This document shows positions 34,202 to 43,883 of a stretch of DNA of 64,000 nt, piece by piece. The position numbers were made by a program, and so were the translations under genes. The stretch is taken from contig NZ_LFMW01000012.1 of assembly GCF_001050345.1 (NCBI RefSeq), positions 496,001 through 560,000 of the forward strand, given 5' to 3'. The DNA is from Pseudomonas fildesensis. GTDB lineage: Bacteria > Pseudomonadota > Gammaproteobacteria > Pseudomonadales > Pseudomonadaceae. Under the pieces are notes generated by a model. That model made no database searches. It was not told where the DNA came from and was given only the letters and a program-made list of their open reading frames with translations. Numbering within the stretch: position 1 is the stretch's first letter; every line of letters begins with the position of its first letter.

Positions 34202-35491
34202 TTATACGATGCGGTTTTTTGCCTCGATCCACTGAGACATGTATTGCGTACTTTTATGCGCGTGATGGCGCAGCATGCTGCCGGTGAAGTTATCCCGGCG
34301 ATGGGCGGCGAGGCGGTTGCGGCACTGTTCCAGGCATTCCACCAACGCCGGGCCGTGGACGTTCTGGTCGTAGCGGCGAGCAAGCAACTGGCGGCCGTGT
34401 TCCTGGACCTGGGTCCACCGCTTGCGGTCCTGATACAGGGCCACGGCGGCGGCAGCGAGGGCAGGGGCGCTGTGTTCGATCATCCCCGGCCAGGGCTGTT
34501 CATCGCCCATGGCCTCGGCGCCGATGGGCGTAGTGATGCTCGGCGTGCCACACAGCATCGCGTCCACCAGCTTGCCCTTGATACCCGCGCCGAAGCGCAA
34601 GGGTGCCAGGCAGATGCGCGCAGCAGACATCACTTGCAGGGCGTCTTCAGCCCAGTTCATCACATGAAAGCCCTGGGCCGGGTTGTGCAGCGCAGTAGCC
34701 TTGGGCGGCGTGTAGGCGCCATAGATGTGCAACTGGGCGCCGGGCAGTTGCTGGCGGATCAGCGGCCACACGCTGTTTTTCATCCAGAGCACCGCATCCC
34801 AGTTAGGCGCGTGGCGGAAGTTACCGATGCTGAGGAAGTGCGCGCGGTCTTCAAACGGCGCAAAGGCCTCGGTCGGCGGTTCCAGCATCAGCGGGCACCC
34901 GTGGAGCAGGGCGGCGGGCACCTTGAACTGCTCGGTGAGCATGCGGATTTCCACGTCGGAGATCATCAGGCTGATGTCGCAGCGGTAAATGGCGGCAATC
35001 TCGCGCTTGGCCAAGTCGGTGTCTGCCATCAACTGGAATTCTCCCTCCAGTGCGGGGGCGAACAGGGCGCCGAAGTCGTCGCCGTCCGGATCGGCCTTGA
35101 GGTGGTCCTTAAGGCGCTGGTGACGGGCGTCGCGCAGGCTTTGCAGGTCAGAGGTTTCCAGCACGCGCAGGGCGTCGGGGCAATGTTTTTCGACGCGCCA
35201 GCCGAACTGTTCTTCCATCATGAAACGGTCAAACAGCACAATGTCCGGGGCCAGTTCGCGAATAAAGTCGTCGAAACTGCTGTTATTGAGCTCGATCGCG
35301 CACTCGGCGATGCCCAGTGTCAGCAAGTCAGCCTTGTGCTCGCCAAGCGCGGCCGGGCTGCTGAAGGTGATGTTCCAGCCCGCGTCCAGGAAACTCTGCA
35401 GAATCTGCATCATGTGCCCGCCGGCGGCCGAGGAGCGGGGTTCTGGCCAGACATAACCAATGACCAAAACTTTTGTGGCGGGCTGATTCAT
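34202..35491 (-). CDS. Glycosyltransferase, GT4-like
   Basis: The 429-residue protein has two Rossmann-like halves: an N-terminal acceptor domain (KVLVIGYVWPEPRSSAAGG, DIVLFDRFMMEEQFGW) and a C-terminal donor domain (AHFLSIGNFRHAPNWDAVLW, RICLAPLRFGAGIKGKLVDA, MLCGTPSITTPIG). This is the layout of GT-B glycosyltransferases, where the AGIKGKLVDAMLCGTP block binds the nucleotide sugar. The ATG at 35491 is preferred; the upstream part of the frame runs antisense through tpx. No polysaccharide genes lie nearby. Donor, acceptor and role are unknown. Confidence 0.85.
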   Translation of the reverse strand: MNQPATKVLVIGYVWPEPRSSAAGGHMMQILQSFLDAGWNITFSSPAALGEHKADLLTLGIAECAIELNNSSFDDFIRELAPDIVLFDRFMMEEQFGWRVEKHCPDALRVLETSDLQSLRDARHQRLKDHLKADPDGDDFGALFAPALEGEFQLMADTDLAKREIAAIYRCDISLMISDVEIRMLTEQFKVPAALLHGCPLMLEPPTEAFAPFEDRAHFLSIGNFRHAPNWDAVLWMKNSVWPLIRQQLPGAQLHIYGAYTPPKATALHNPAQGFHVMNWAEDALQVMSAARICLAPLRFGAGIKGKLVDAMLCGTPSITTPIGAEAMGDEQPWPGMIEHSAPALAAAAVALYQDRKRWTQVQEHGRQLLARRYDQNVHGPALVECLEQCRNRLAAHRRDNFTGSMLRHHAHKSTQYMSQWIEAKNRIV

Positions 35492-35650
35492 CAACAACGG
35501 TTTCCTTGAAGTGCGGGCGAAAAGCGCGCAATTAAACCACAACCGCATGGCATGACAATTTGTGTCTGGCGGTAGGTAGCCACGGCACTTTGTGGTTAAC
35601 TTCGGCCTCTCGAATTCGTTTAACCAAAACCCAGCATAAGGATTCTGTTC

Positions 35651-36151
35651 ATGGCTCAAGTCACCCTTCGTGGTAACCCTGTCCAGGTTGAAGGCGATCT
35701 GCCGAAAGTCGGCACCAAAGCTGAAGACTTCACCCTGACCGCCGGCGATCTGTCGGAAGCAACCCTGGCCACCTTCGCCGGCAAGCGCAAAGTGTTGAAT
35801 ATCTTCCCAAGCGTTGATACCCCGACCTGCGCGACTTCGGTTCGCAAGTTCAACGCCCAGGCCAACGATGTGGAAAACACCGTTGTGCTGTGCATCTCCA
35901 CTGACCTGCCATTCGCCCAAGCGCGTTTCTGCGGCTCCGAAGGCCTGGAAAACGTTAAAAACCTGTCGGACTTCCGCGACGCTGCCTTCGCCGTCGACTA
36001 CGGTGTTGCGATCGTTGACGGCCCATTGAAAGGCCTGACCGCCCGTGCCGTCGTGGTACTGGATGAAAACGACAACGTGCTGCACAGCGAATTGGTATCT
36101 GAAATCGGCCAAGAGCCTAACTACGAAGCAGCCCTGGCTGTTTTGAAATAA
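35651..36151 (+). CDS. tpx: Thiol peroxidase (Tpx)
   Basis: The 166-residue atypical 2-Cys peroxiredoxin reduces H2O2 and alkyl hydroperoxides with thioredoxin as electron source. The peroxidatic Cys is C60 (FPSVDTPTCATSVRKFN) and the resolving Cys is C94 (ARFCGSEGLEN), which is the exact Tpx spacing. AAGGA precedes the ATG. It is a single-gene unit with its own terminator. Confidence 0.96.
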   Translation: MAQVTLRGNPVQVEGDLPKVGTKAEDFTLTAGDLSEATLATFAGKRKVLNIFPSVDTPTCATSVRKFNAQANDVENTVVLCISTDLPFAQARFCGSEGLENVKNLSDFRDAAFAVDYGVAIVDGPLKGLTARAVVVLDENDNVLHSELVSEIGQEPNYEAALAVLK

Positions 36152-36202
36152 CTGTTTCGGCGCATTACTGTCGTCTGGCAGTAACACGCGTGATACATGA
36201 TT

Positions 36203-36232
36203 GCGGCCTGGCCTAGTCCAGGCCGTTTTTAT
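36203..36232 (+). terminator. Rho-independent terminator after tpx
   Basis: The stem GGCCTGG / CCAGGCC (36205-36211, 36218-36224) is followed by GTTTTTATTT, 52 bases after the tpx stop. The remaining bases up to 36382 should hold the promoter of the efflux operon. Confidence 0.9.
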
Positions 36233-36382
36233 TTACCGGTCAGACGCTTAGCGAAATAGCCTGCGGACTAAGCTCAAAAGTTAAAAGTTGTAAGCCCAAG
36301 GTAAATAGCCGGTAAAGGCGCTTTTCTTAACGCGCCCCAGTGCTTATCTTTCAGCCTCCCAAAGTAGAAGCTCTCGCCCCCA

Positions 36383-37681
36383 ATGGTTGATCACTCCATG
36401 CAATCCTCCCCCCGTAAGTCCCGCCGCTGGATGTTCGGCCTGCTTGTGCTGCTGGTTATCGCCGGCCTGTGCTGGAAATTCTGGCCCGGCGGCGTTGCCC
36501 ACAAAGACGCACCGGCCGGTCACACCAGCAAGACCGGCATGGCGCGCCCGGGCTTCGGTGGCTCCACCGGCGCAGTGCCGGTGCGCGTGGCGCCGGCGGT
36601 GCAGGGGGAGTTCCCGGTGTACTACAAGGCCTTGGGCACGGTAACCGCGCTCAATACCATCAATGTGCGCAGCCGGGTGGGCGGAGAGTTGGTCAAGATC
36701 GCCTTTGAAGAAGGGCAGATGGTCAAGGCCGGTGACCTGCTGGCCCAAATCGACCCGCGCAGCTACCAGAACGCCTTGCTCCAGGCCCAGGGCACGCTGA
36801 TGCAGAACCAGGCCCAGCTGAAAAACGCCCAGGTCGACGTCGAGCGTTATCGCGGCCTCTACGCCCAGGACAGTATCGCCAAGCAAACCCTGGACACCGC
36901 CGAAGCGCTGGTCCTGCAATACCAGGGCACCGTCAAGACGAACCAGGGCGCGGTGGATGACGCCAAGCTCAACCTCGAATTCACCAGAATCCGCGCGCCT
37001 ATCACCGGCCGGGTCGGTTTGCGTCAAGTCGACGTGGGCAACCTGGTGGCCGCCAACGACACCACGTTCCTCGCCGTGATCACCCAGACCCAGCCGATCA
37101 GCGTGGCCTTCACCCTGCCGGAAAATACCCTGGAAACCGTGCTCGCCCGTTACCACGCCGGCAACAAGCTGCCGGTCGAAGCCTGGGACCGTGGCGACGC
37201 CAAGCGCCAGGCCACTGGCGTGCTGCAAAGCCTCGACAACCAGATCGACGTGACCACCGGTACCCTGAAGTTCAAGGCCCGCTTCGATAATAAGGACCAG
37301 GCACTGTTCCCGAACCAGTTCGTCAATGTGCATCTGCTCGCCGACACCTTGCACAATGTGGTGCTGGTACCTTCCGCGGCGATTCAGTTTGGCAACACCG
37401 GCACCTTTGTCTACAAGCTCGACGGCGACAAGAAGGTCAAGGTCCAGCCGCTGGTGGTGGGTGACAACGATGGCGACAACACTGTGGTCAAGGAAGGCCT
37501 GGTCGCCGGAGACCGCGTGGTGCTCGAAGGCACCGACCGTCTCAAGGAAGGTAGCGAAATCGAAGTGGTCAACGACAGCAGCCAAGTGCCGACCACCCCG
37601 ACTGAACACCTGCAAGGCAAGCCGGCAGCAAAAGGGGAGACCGGGGCTGACGCCGGCAAGGCGCAAAAGGTCGGTTCATGA
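36383..37681 (+). CDS. muxA: RND efflux periplasmic adaptor (MuxA/MdtA-like)
   Basis: The 432-residue membrane fusion protein has an N-terminal membrane anchor (residues 17-33) instead of a lipobox. Barrel-sandwich and hairpin parts follow (TALNTINVRSRVGGELVKI, LLAQIDPRSYQNALLQAQG, IRAPITGRVGLRQVDVGNLV). The C-terminal tail is polar and extended. It begins a four-gene operon, with a 4-base ATGA overlap to the first pump gene. By homology to MuxABC-OpmB of P. aeruginosa and MdtABC of E. coli it belongs to a two-pump RND system for antibiotics, novobiocin-type drugs or bile-like compounds. Confidence 0.92.
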   Translation: MVDHSMQSSPRKSRRWMFGLLVLLVIAGLCWKFWPGGVAHKDAPAGHTSKTGMARPGFGGSTGAVPVRVAPAVQGEFPVYYKALGTVTALNTINVRSRVGGELVKIAFEEGQMVKAGDLLAQIDPRSYQNALLQAQGTLMQNQAQLKNAQVDVERYRGLYAQDSIAKQTLDTAEALVLQYQGTVKTNQGAVDDAKLNLEFTRIRAPITGRVGLRQVDVGNLVAANDTTFLAVITQTQPISVAFTLPENTLETVLARYHAGNKLPVEAWDRGDAKRQATGVLQSLDNQIDVTTGTLKFKARFDNKDQALFPNQFVNVHLLADTLHNVVLVPSAAIQFGNTGTFVYKLDGDKKVKVQPLVVGDNDGDNTVVKEGLVAGDRVVLEGTDRLKEGSEIEVVNDSSQVPTTPTEHLQGKPAAKGETGADAGKAQKVGS

Positions 37682-40600
37682 ACCTGTCGCGGCTGTTTAT
37701 CCTTCGCCCGGTCGCCACCACGCTGAGCATGCTGGCCATTGTCCTGGCCGGCATCATCTCCTATCGCCTGTTGCCGGTCTCGGCCTTGCCCCAGGTGGAT
37801 TACCCGACCATCCGGGTGATGACCCTTTACCCCGGCGCCAGCCCGGACGTGATGACCAGCGCGGTCACCGCGCCCCTGGAGCGCCAGTTCGGGCAAATGC
37901 CCGGCCTGACCCAGATGGCGTCGACCAGCTCCGGCGGCGCGTCCGTACTCACCCTGCGCTTCAACCTCGACATCAACATGGATGTCGCCGAGCAACAGGT
38001 TCAGGCCGCGATCAACGCCGCCACCAACCTGCTGCCCAAGGATTTGCCGGCGCCGCCGGTGTACAACAAGGTCAACCCGGCGGACACCCCGGTGCTGACC
38101 TTGGCGATCACTTCCAAGACCATGTTGCTGCCCAAGCTCAATGACTTGGTCGACACCCGCATGGCGCAGAAAATCGCCCAGATCAGTGGCGTCGGCATGG
38201 TCAGTATCGCCGGTGGCCAGCGCCAGGCCGTGCGCATCAAGGTCAACCCCGAGGCCCTGGCGGCCAACGGCTTGAACCTCTCGGACGTGCGCACCCTGAT
38301 CGCCGCGTCCAACGTCAACCAGCCCAAGGGCAACTTCGACGGTCCCACCCGCGTATCAATGCTCGACGCCAACGACCAGTTGGTCTCGCCTCAGCAATAT
38401 GCCGAACTGATCCTTGCCTACAACAATGGCGCGCCGCTGCGCCTTAAAGATGTGGCGCAGATCGTCGACGGCGCCGAAAACGAACGCCTCGCCGCGTGGG
38501 CCAATGAAAACCAGGCTGTGCTGCTGAACATCCAGCGCCAGCCGGGTGCCAACGTGATTGAGGTGGTCGATCGCATCAAGGCGCTGTTACCGAGCATCAC
38601 CGACAACCTGCCTGCCGGCCTTGACGTCACTGTACTCACCGACCGCACCCAGACCATCCGCGCCTCGGTTACCGATGTGCAGCACGAATTGCTCATCGCC
38701 ATCGCCCTGGTGGTGATGGTCACGTTCCTGTTCCTGCGCCGGGTCAGCGCCACGATCATTCCGTCCATCGCCGTGCCGCTGTCGCTGATAGGCACCTTTG
38801 GCGTGATGTACCTGGCGGGCTTCTCCATCAACAACCTGACGCTGATGGCCCTGACCATCGCCACCGGGTTTGTGGTGGACGACGCCATCGTGATGCTGGA
38901 GAACATTTCCCGCTATATCGAGGAAGGCGAGACGCCGATGGCCGCTGCGCTCAAGGGCGCCAAGCAGATCGGCTTCACCCTTATTTCCCTGACCCTGTCG
39001 CTGATCGCGGTATTGATCCCGCTGCTGTTCATGGCCGACGTGGTCGGGCGACTGTTCCGCGAATTCGCCATCACCCTGGCGGTGGCGATCCTGATTTCCC
39101 TGGTGGTGTCCCTGACCCTGACGCCGATGATGTGCGCGCGCTTGCTCAAGCGCGAACCCAAGGAAGAGGAACAAAGCCGTTTCTACAAGGCCAGCGGCGC
39201 CTGGATCGACTGGATGGTCGAAGCCTACGGCCGCAAGTTGCAGTGGGTGCTCAAGCACCAGCCGCTGACCCTGCTGGTGGCCATCGCCACCCTGGGCCTG
39301 ACGGTGGTGTTGTATCTGGTGGTGCCCAAGGGCTTTTTCCCGGTGCAGGACACCGGCGTGATCCAGGGCATTTCCGAGGCGCCGCAGTCGATTTCCTTTG
39401 CTGCGATGAGCCAGCGCCAGCAGGCGTTGGCGAAGATCATCCTCGCCGACCCTTCGGTGCAAAGCCTGTCGTCGTATATCGGTGTGGATGGCGACAACGC
39501 CACCCTTAACAGTGGCCGCTTGCTGATCAACCTCAAGCCCCATGGCCAGCGCGACTTGAGCGCGGCCCAGGTGATCACGCGCCTGCAACCGGAAATCGAC
39601 AAACTCGTGGGCATCCGCCTGTTTATGCAGCCGGTGCAGGACTTGACCATCGAAGACCGTGTCAGCCGTACCCAGTACCAGTTCAGCATGTCCTCGCCGG
39701 ACTCAGAGCTGCTGGCCCTGTGGAGCGGCAAGCTGGTGCACACCCTCAGCCAGTTGCCCGAGCTCACCGACGTCGCCAGCGACCTGCAGGACAAAGGTTT
39801 GCAGGTGTACCTGGTAATCGACCGCGATGCGGCTTCGCGCCTCGGCGTCAGCGTGTCGACCATCACCGATGCGCTGTACGACGCCTTTGGCCAACGGCAG
39901 ATTTCCACGATTTACACCCAGGCCAGCCAGTACCGGGTGGTGTTGCAGGCCCAGACGGGTGAAACCCTGGGCCCGGATGCGCTGAACCAGATCCATGTAA
40001 AAACCACCGACGGCGGCCAGGTGCGGCTGTCGAGCCTGGCCCGGGTGGAACAGCGTCAGGCGCAGTTGGCGATTGCGCATATCGGCCAGTTCCCGGCGGT
40101 GATGATGTCCTTCAACCTGGCCCCCGGCGTCGCGCTGGGCAAAGGCGTGGAGCTGATCAACCAGGCCCAGAAAGACATCGGCATGCCGGTAGGCGTGCAA
40201 ACCCAATTCCAGGGCGCTGCCCAGGCGTTCGAGGCGTCGCTGTCGAGCACCTTGCTGCTGATCCTGGCGGCGGTGGTCACCATGTACATCGTGCTCGGCG
40301 TGCTCTATGAGAGCTATATCCACCCGATCACCATCCTCTCGACCTTGCCTTCGGCGGCGGTGGGGGCCTTGCTGGCCTTGCTGCTCAGCGGCAATGACCT
40401 GGGGATGATCGCGATCATCGGCATCATCTTGCTGATCGGTATTGTGAAAAAGAACGCGATCATGATGATCGACTTCGCCCTCGACGCCGAACGCAACCAG
40501 GGCCTCGACCCGCAGACCGCGATCTACCAGGCGGCGCTGTTGCGTTTCCGGCCGATCCTGATGACTACCCTGGCCGCGCTGTTCGGTGCGGTGCCGCTGA

Positions 40601-40779
40601 TGCTGGCCACGGGTTCCGGTGCGGAATTGCGCCAGCCCCTGGGCCTGGTGATGGTCGGCGGCTTGCTGGTGAGCCAGGTGCTGACGCTGTTCACCACACC
40701 GGTGATCTACCTGTACTTCGATCGACTTGGCCGGCGCTGGCGCAAAGAGCCGCAGAGCCTGGAGCCGGTTGAGTCATGA
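37678..40779 (+). CDS. muxB: RND efflux pump subunit (MuxB/MdtB-like)
   Basis: The 1033-residue RND transporter has the family N-terminus (LFILRPVATTLSMLAIVLAG), the TM4 Asp pair (GFVVDDAIVMLENISRYIEE) and the MdtB/C-type end (VLTLFTTPVIYLYFDRL). Two RND proteins in series with an adaptor before and an outer-membrane protein after are diagnostic of MdtBC/MuxBC, which act as a heterotrimer. The start overlaps the muxA stop and its stop overlaps the muxC start (ATGA each time). Confidence 0.94.
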   Translation: MNLSRLFILRPVATTLSMLAIVLAGIISYRLLPVSALPQVDYPTIRVMTLYPGASPDVMTSAVTAPLERQFGQMPGLTQMASTSSGGASVLTLRFNLDINMDVAEQQVQAAINAATNLLPKDLPAPPVYNKVNPADTPVLTLAITSKTMLLPKLNDLVDTRMAQKIAQISGVGMVSIAGGQRQAVRIKVNPEALAANGLNLSDVRTLIAASNVNQPKGNFDGPTRVSMLDANDQLVSPQQYAELILAYNNGAPLRLKDVAQIVDGAENERLAAWANENQAVLLNIQRQPGANVIEVVDRIKALLPSITDNLPAGLDVTVLTDRTQTIRASVTDVQHELLIAIALVVMVTFLFLRRVSATIIPSIAVPLSLIGTFGVMYLAGFSINNLTLMALTIATGFVVDDAIVMLENISRYIEEGETPMAAALKGAKQIGFTLISLTLSLIAVLIPLLFMADVVGRLFREFAITLAVAILISLVVSLTLTPMMCARLLKREPKEEEQSRFYKASGAWIDWMVEAYGRKLQWVLKHQPLTLLVAIATLGLTVVLYLVVPKGFFPVQDTGVIQGISEAPQSISFAAMSQRQQALAKIILADPSVQSLSSYIGVDGDNATLNSGRLLINLKPHGQRDLSAAQVITRLQPEIDKLVGIRLFMQPVQDLTIEDRVSRTQYQFSMSSPDSELLALWSGKLVHTLSQLPELTDVASDLQDKGLQVYLVIDRDAASRLGVSVSTITDALYDAFGQRQISTIYTQASQYRVVLQAQTGETLGPDALNQIHVKTTDGGQVRLSSLARVEQRQAQLAIAHIGQFPAVMMSFNLAPGVALGKGVELINQAQKDIGMPVGVQTQFQGAAQAFEASLSSTLLLILAAVVTMYIVLGVLYESYIHPITILSTLPSAAVGALLALLLSGNDLGMIAIIGIILLIGIVKKNAIMMIDFALDAERNQGLDPQTAIYQAALLRFRPILMTTLAALFGAVPLMLATGSGAELRQPLGLVMVGGLLVSQVLTLFTTPVIYLYFDRLGRRWRKEPQSLEPVES

Positions 40780-43700
40780 ACCTGTCCGGACCTTTCATCC
40801 GCCGGCCGGTAGCGACCATGCTGCTGAGCCTGGCGATCATGCTGCTGGGCGGCGTCAGCTTCAATTTGCTACCGGTGTCGCCGCTGCCGCAGATCGACTT
40901 CCCGGTCATCGTGGTGTCGGCCAGCTTGCCCGGCGCGAGCCCCGAGGTGATGGCATCCACCGTTGCGACGCCGCTGGAGCGTTCGTTCGGTGCGATTGCC
41001 GGCATCACCACCATGAGCAGTTCGTCGAGCCAGGGTTCGACGCGGGTGATCCTCGCGTTCGACTCCGACCGCGATATCAACGGTGCGGCGCGGGAAGTGC
41101 AGGCGGCGATCAACGCCTCGCGCAACCTGCTGCCCAGCGGCATGCGTAGCATGCCCACCTACAAGAAAATCAACCCGTCCCAGGCGCCGATCATGGTGCT
41201 GTCGCTGACCTCGGACGTGTTGCAAAAGGGCCAGCTCTACGACCTGGCCTCGACCATCCTCTCGCAAAGCCTGTCCCAGGTGCCGGGTGTGGGCGAAGTG
41301 CAGATCGGCGGCAGCTCCCTGCCTGCGGTGCGCATCGAGCTCGAACCCAAGGCCCTCGACCAGTACGGCGTGGCCCTGGACGATGTGCGCAACACCATCG
41401 CCAACGCCAACCAGCGCCGGCCCAAGGGTTCCCTGGAAGACGGCGAGCGCAACTGGCAGATCCAGGCCAACGACCAGCTGGAAAAAGCCAAGGACTATGA
41501 GCCGCTGCTGATTCGCTACCAGAACGGCGCAGCCCTGCGCCTGGGCGACGTGGCCAAGATCAGCGACGGCGTGGAAGACCGCTACAACAGTGGTTTCTTC
41601 AACAATGATTCGGCGGTGCTGCTGGTGATCAACCGCCAGTCCGGCGCCAACATTATCGAGACCGTCAAGCAGATCAAGGCGCAGTTGCCGGCGTTGCAGG
41701 CGGTGCTGCCGTCCAGCGTCAAGCTCAGCCTGGCCATGGACCGCTCGCCGGTGATCACCGCGACCTTGCACGAAGCCGAGATGACGTTGCTGATCGCCGT
41801 GGTCCTGGTGATCCTGGTGGTGTACCTGTTCCTCGGTAACTTCCGCGCCTCGCTGATTCCGACCCTGGCGGTGCCGGTGTCGCTGGTGGGCACCTTTGCG
41901 GTGATGTACCTGTTCGGTTTCTCGTTGAACAACTTCTCGCTGATGGCGCTGATCCTCGCCACCGGTCTGGTGGTCGACGATGCCATCGTGGTGCTGGAGA
42001 ACATCTCCCGGCATATCGACGAGGGCGTGCCGCCGATGAAGGCGGCGTACCTGGGGGCCAAGGAGGTCGGCTTTACCTTGCTGTCGATGAACGTGTCGCT
42101 GGTGGCGGTGTTCCTGTCCATCCTGTTTATGGGCGGGATCGTTACCAACCTGTTCCGCGAGTTTTCCATCACCCTGTCGGCGGCGATCATCGTATCGCTG
42201 ATTGTGTCGCTGACCCTGACGCCCATGCTCTGCGCGCGCTGGCTCAAGCCCCACGTCAAAGGCGAGATGACCGGGTTGCAGCGCTGGAGCCAGAAGGTCA
42301 ACGACCGCATGGTGGCCGGCTACGCCACCAGCCTGGACTGGGTGCTACGCCATCGGCGCCTGACGCTGCTCAGCCTGTTGATCACTGTGGGCGTGAATAT
42401 CGCCCTGTACGTGGTCGTGCCGAAAACCTTCATGCCCCAGCAGGACACCGGGCAGTTGATCGGGTTTGTGCGCGGCGACGACGGGCTGTCGTTCAGCGTG
42501 ATGCAGCCGAAGATGGAAATTTACCGCAAGGCGGTGCTGCAAGACCCGGCGGTGCTCAGCGTGGCCGGGTTTATCGGCGGTAACAGCGGCACCAACAACG
42601 CGGTGATGCTGGTGCGCCTCAAGCCCATCAGCGAACGCAAGATTTCCGCCCAGGCCGTGATCGAGCGCTTGCGTAAAAGCGTGCCGCTGGTGCCGGGCGG
42701 GCGCCTGTTCCTGATGGCCGACCAGGACCTGCAATTCGGCGGCAGCCGTGACCAGTCCAGCGCGCAGTATTCCTACATCCTGCAAAGCGGTGATCTGGCG
42801 GCTTTGCGCCTGTGGTACCCGAAAGTGGTGAGCGCCTTGCGCGAACTGCCGGAGCTCACCGCCATCGACGCCCGCGAAGGCCGAGGCGCCGCCCAGGTCA
42901 CGCTGATCGTCGACCGTGACCAGGCCAAGCGCCTGGGAATCGATATGGACATGGTCACGGCGGTGTTGAACAACGCCTACAGCCAGCGGCAGATTTCCAC
43001 GATCTACGACAGCCTCAACCAGTACCAGGTAGTGATGGAGGTCAACCCTAAGTACGCCCAGGACCCGATCACCCTCAACCAGATGCAGGTGATCACTTCC
43101 ACCGGGGCGCGGGTGCCGTTGTCGACCATCGCCCATTACGAAAACAGCCTGGCGGATGACCGCGTCAGCCACGAAGGCCAGTTCGCCTCGGAAAACATTG
43201 CCTTCGACATGTCGCCCGGCGTGACGGTGGAGCAGGGCACCGCTGCCATTGAGCGGGCGATTGCCAAGGTCGGCTTGCCGGAAGACGTGATCGCCAAGAT
43301 GGCCGGCACCGCCGATGCTTTCGCGGCCACGCAGAAGGGCCAGCCGTTCATGATTCTCGGCGCGCTGGTGGCGGTGTATCTGGTGTTGGGCATTCTGTAT
43401 GAAAGCTACATCCACCCGCTGACGATTCTCTCGACGTTGCCGTCGGCCGGGGTCGGGGCCTTGCTCTCGATCTACCTGCTGGGCGGTGAGTTCAGTTTGA
43501 TCTCCCTGCTGGGGCTGTTCCTGCTGATCGGGGTGGTGAAGAAAAACGCGATCCTGATGATCGACCTGGCGCTGCAACTGGAGCGCCATGAGGGCATGAG
43601 CCCGCTGGAGTCGATTCGCAGCGCTTGCCTGTTGCGCTTGCGGCCGATTCTGATGACCACGCTGGCCGCGATCCTAGGCGCCTTGCCGCTGTTGCTCGGC

Positions 43701-43883
43701 ACGGCCGAAGGCGCGGAAATGCGCCAGCCCCTGGGCCTGACCATTATCGGCGGCCTGGTGTTCAGCCAGATCCTGACCCTCTACACCACCCCGGTGGTTT
43801 ACCTTTATCTCGACCGCGCGCGCCACCGCTTCAACGCTTGGCGCGGCGTGCGTACCGATGCTGCCCTGGACACTGCGCTATGA
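40776..43883 (+). CDS. muxC: RND efflux pump subunit (MuxC/MdtC-like)
   Basis: The 1035-residue second pump subunit is clearly paralogous to the first (PFIRRPVATMLLSLAIMLLG at the start, GLVVDDAIVVLENISRHIDE in TM4, ESYIHPLTILSTLPSAGVG). By knowledge of MdtBC, the two subunits combine unevenly in one trimer and the second mainly carries out proton and substrate steps. It overlaps the next gene by four bases. Confidence 0.94.
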   Translation: MNLSGPFIRRPVATMLLSLAIMLLGGVSFNLLPVSPLPQIDFPVIVVSASLPGASPEVMASTVATPLERSFGAIAGITTMSSSSSQGSTRVILAFDSDRDINGAAREVQAAINASRNLLPSGMRSMPTYKKINPSQAPIMVLSLTSDVLQKGQLYDLASTILSQSLSQVPGVGEVQIGGSSLPAVRIELEPKALDQYGVALDDVRNTIANANQRRPKGSLEDGERNWQIQANDQLEKAKDYEPLLIRYQNGAALRLGDVAKISDGVEDRYNSGFFNNDSAVLLVINRQSGANIIETVKQIKAQLPALQAVLPSSVKLSLAMDRSPVITATLHEAEMTLLIAVVLVILVVYLFLGNFRASLIPTLAVPVSLVGTFAVMYLFGFSLNNFSLMALILATGLVVDDAIVVLENISRHIDEGVPPMKAAYLGAKEVGFTLLSMNVSLVAVFLSILFMGGIVTNLFREFSITLSAAIIVSLIVSLTLTPMLCARWLKPHVKGEMTGLQRWSQKVNDRMVAGYATSLDWVLRHRRLTLLSLLITVGVNIALYVVVPKTFMPQQDTGQLIGFVRGDDGLSFSVMQPKMEIYRKAVLQDPAVLSVAGFIGGNSGTNNAVMLVRLKPISERKISAQAVIERLRKSVPLVPGGRLFLMADQDLQFGGSRDQSSAQYSYILQSGDLAALRLWYPKVVSALRELPELTAIDAREGRGAAQVTLIVDRDQAKRLGIDMDMVTAVLNNAYSQRQISTIYDSLNQYQVVMEVNPKYAQDPITLNQMQVITSTGARVPLSTIAHYENSLADDRVSHEGQFASENIAFDMSPGVTVEQGTAAIERAIAKVGLPEDVIAKMAGTADAFAATQKGQPFMILGALVAVYLVLGILYESYIHPLTILSTLPSAGVGALLSIYLLGGEFSLISLLGLFLLIGVVKKNAILMIDLALQLERHEGMSPLESIRSACLLRLRPILMTTLAAILGALPLLLGTAEGAEMRQPLGLTIIGGLVFSQILTLYTTPVVYLYLDRARHRFNAWRGVRTDAALDTAL

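Noticed and set aside
35492..36187. N-terminal extension of the glycosyltransferase frame
   Set aside because: It runs antisense through the whole tpx gene. The ATG at 35491 begins a standard glycosyltransferase N-terminus.
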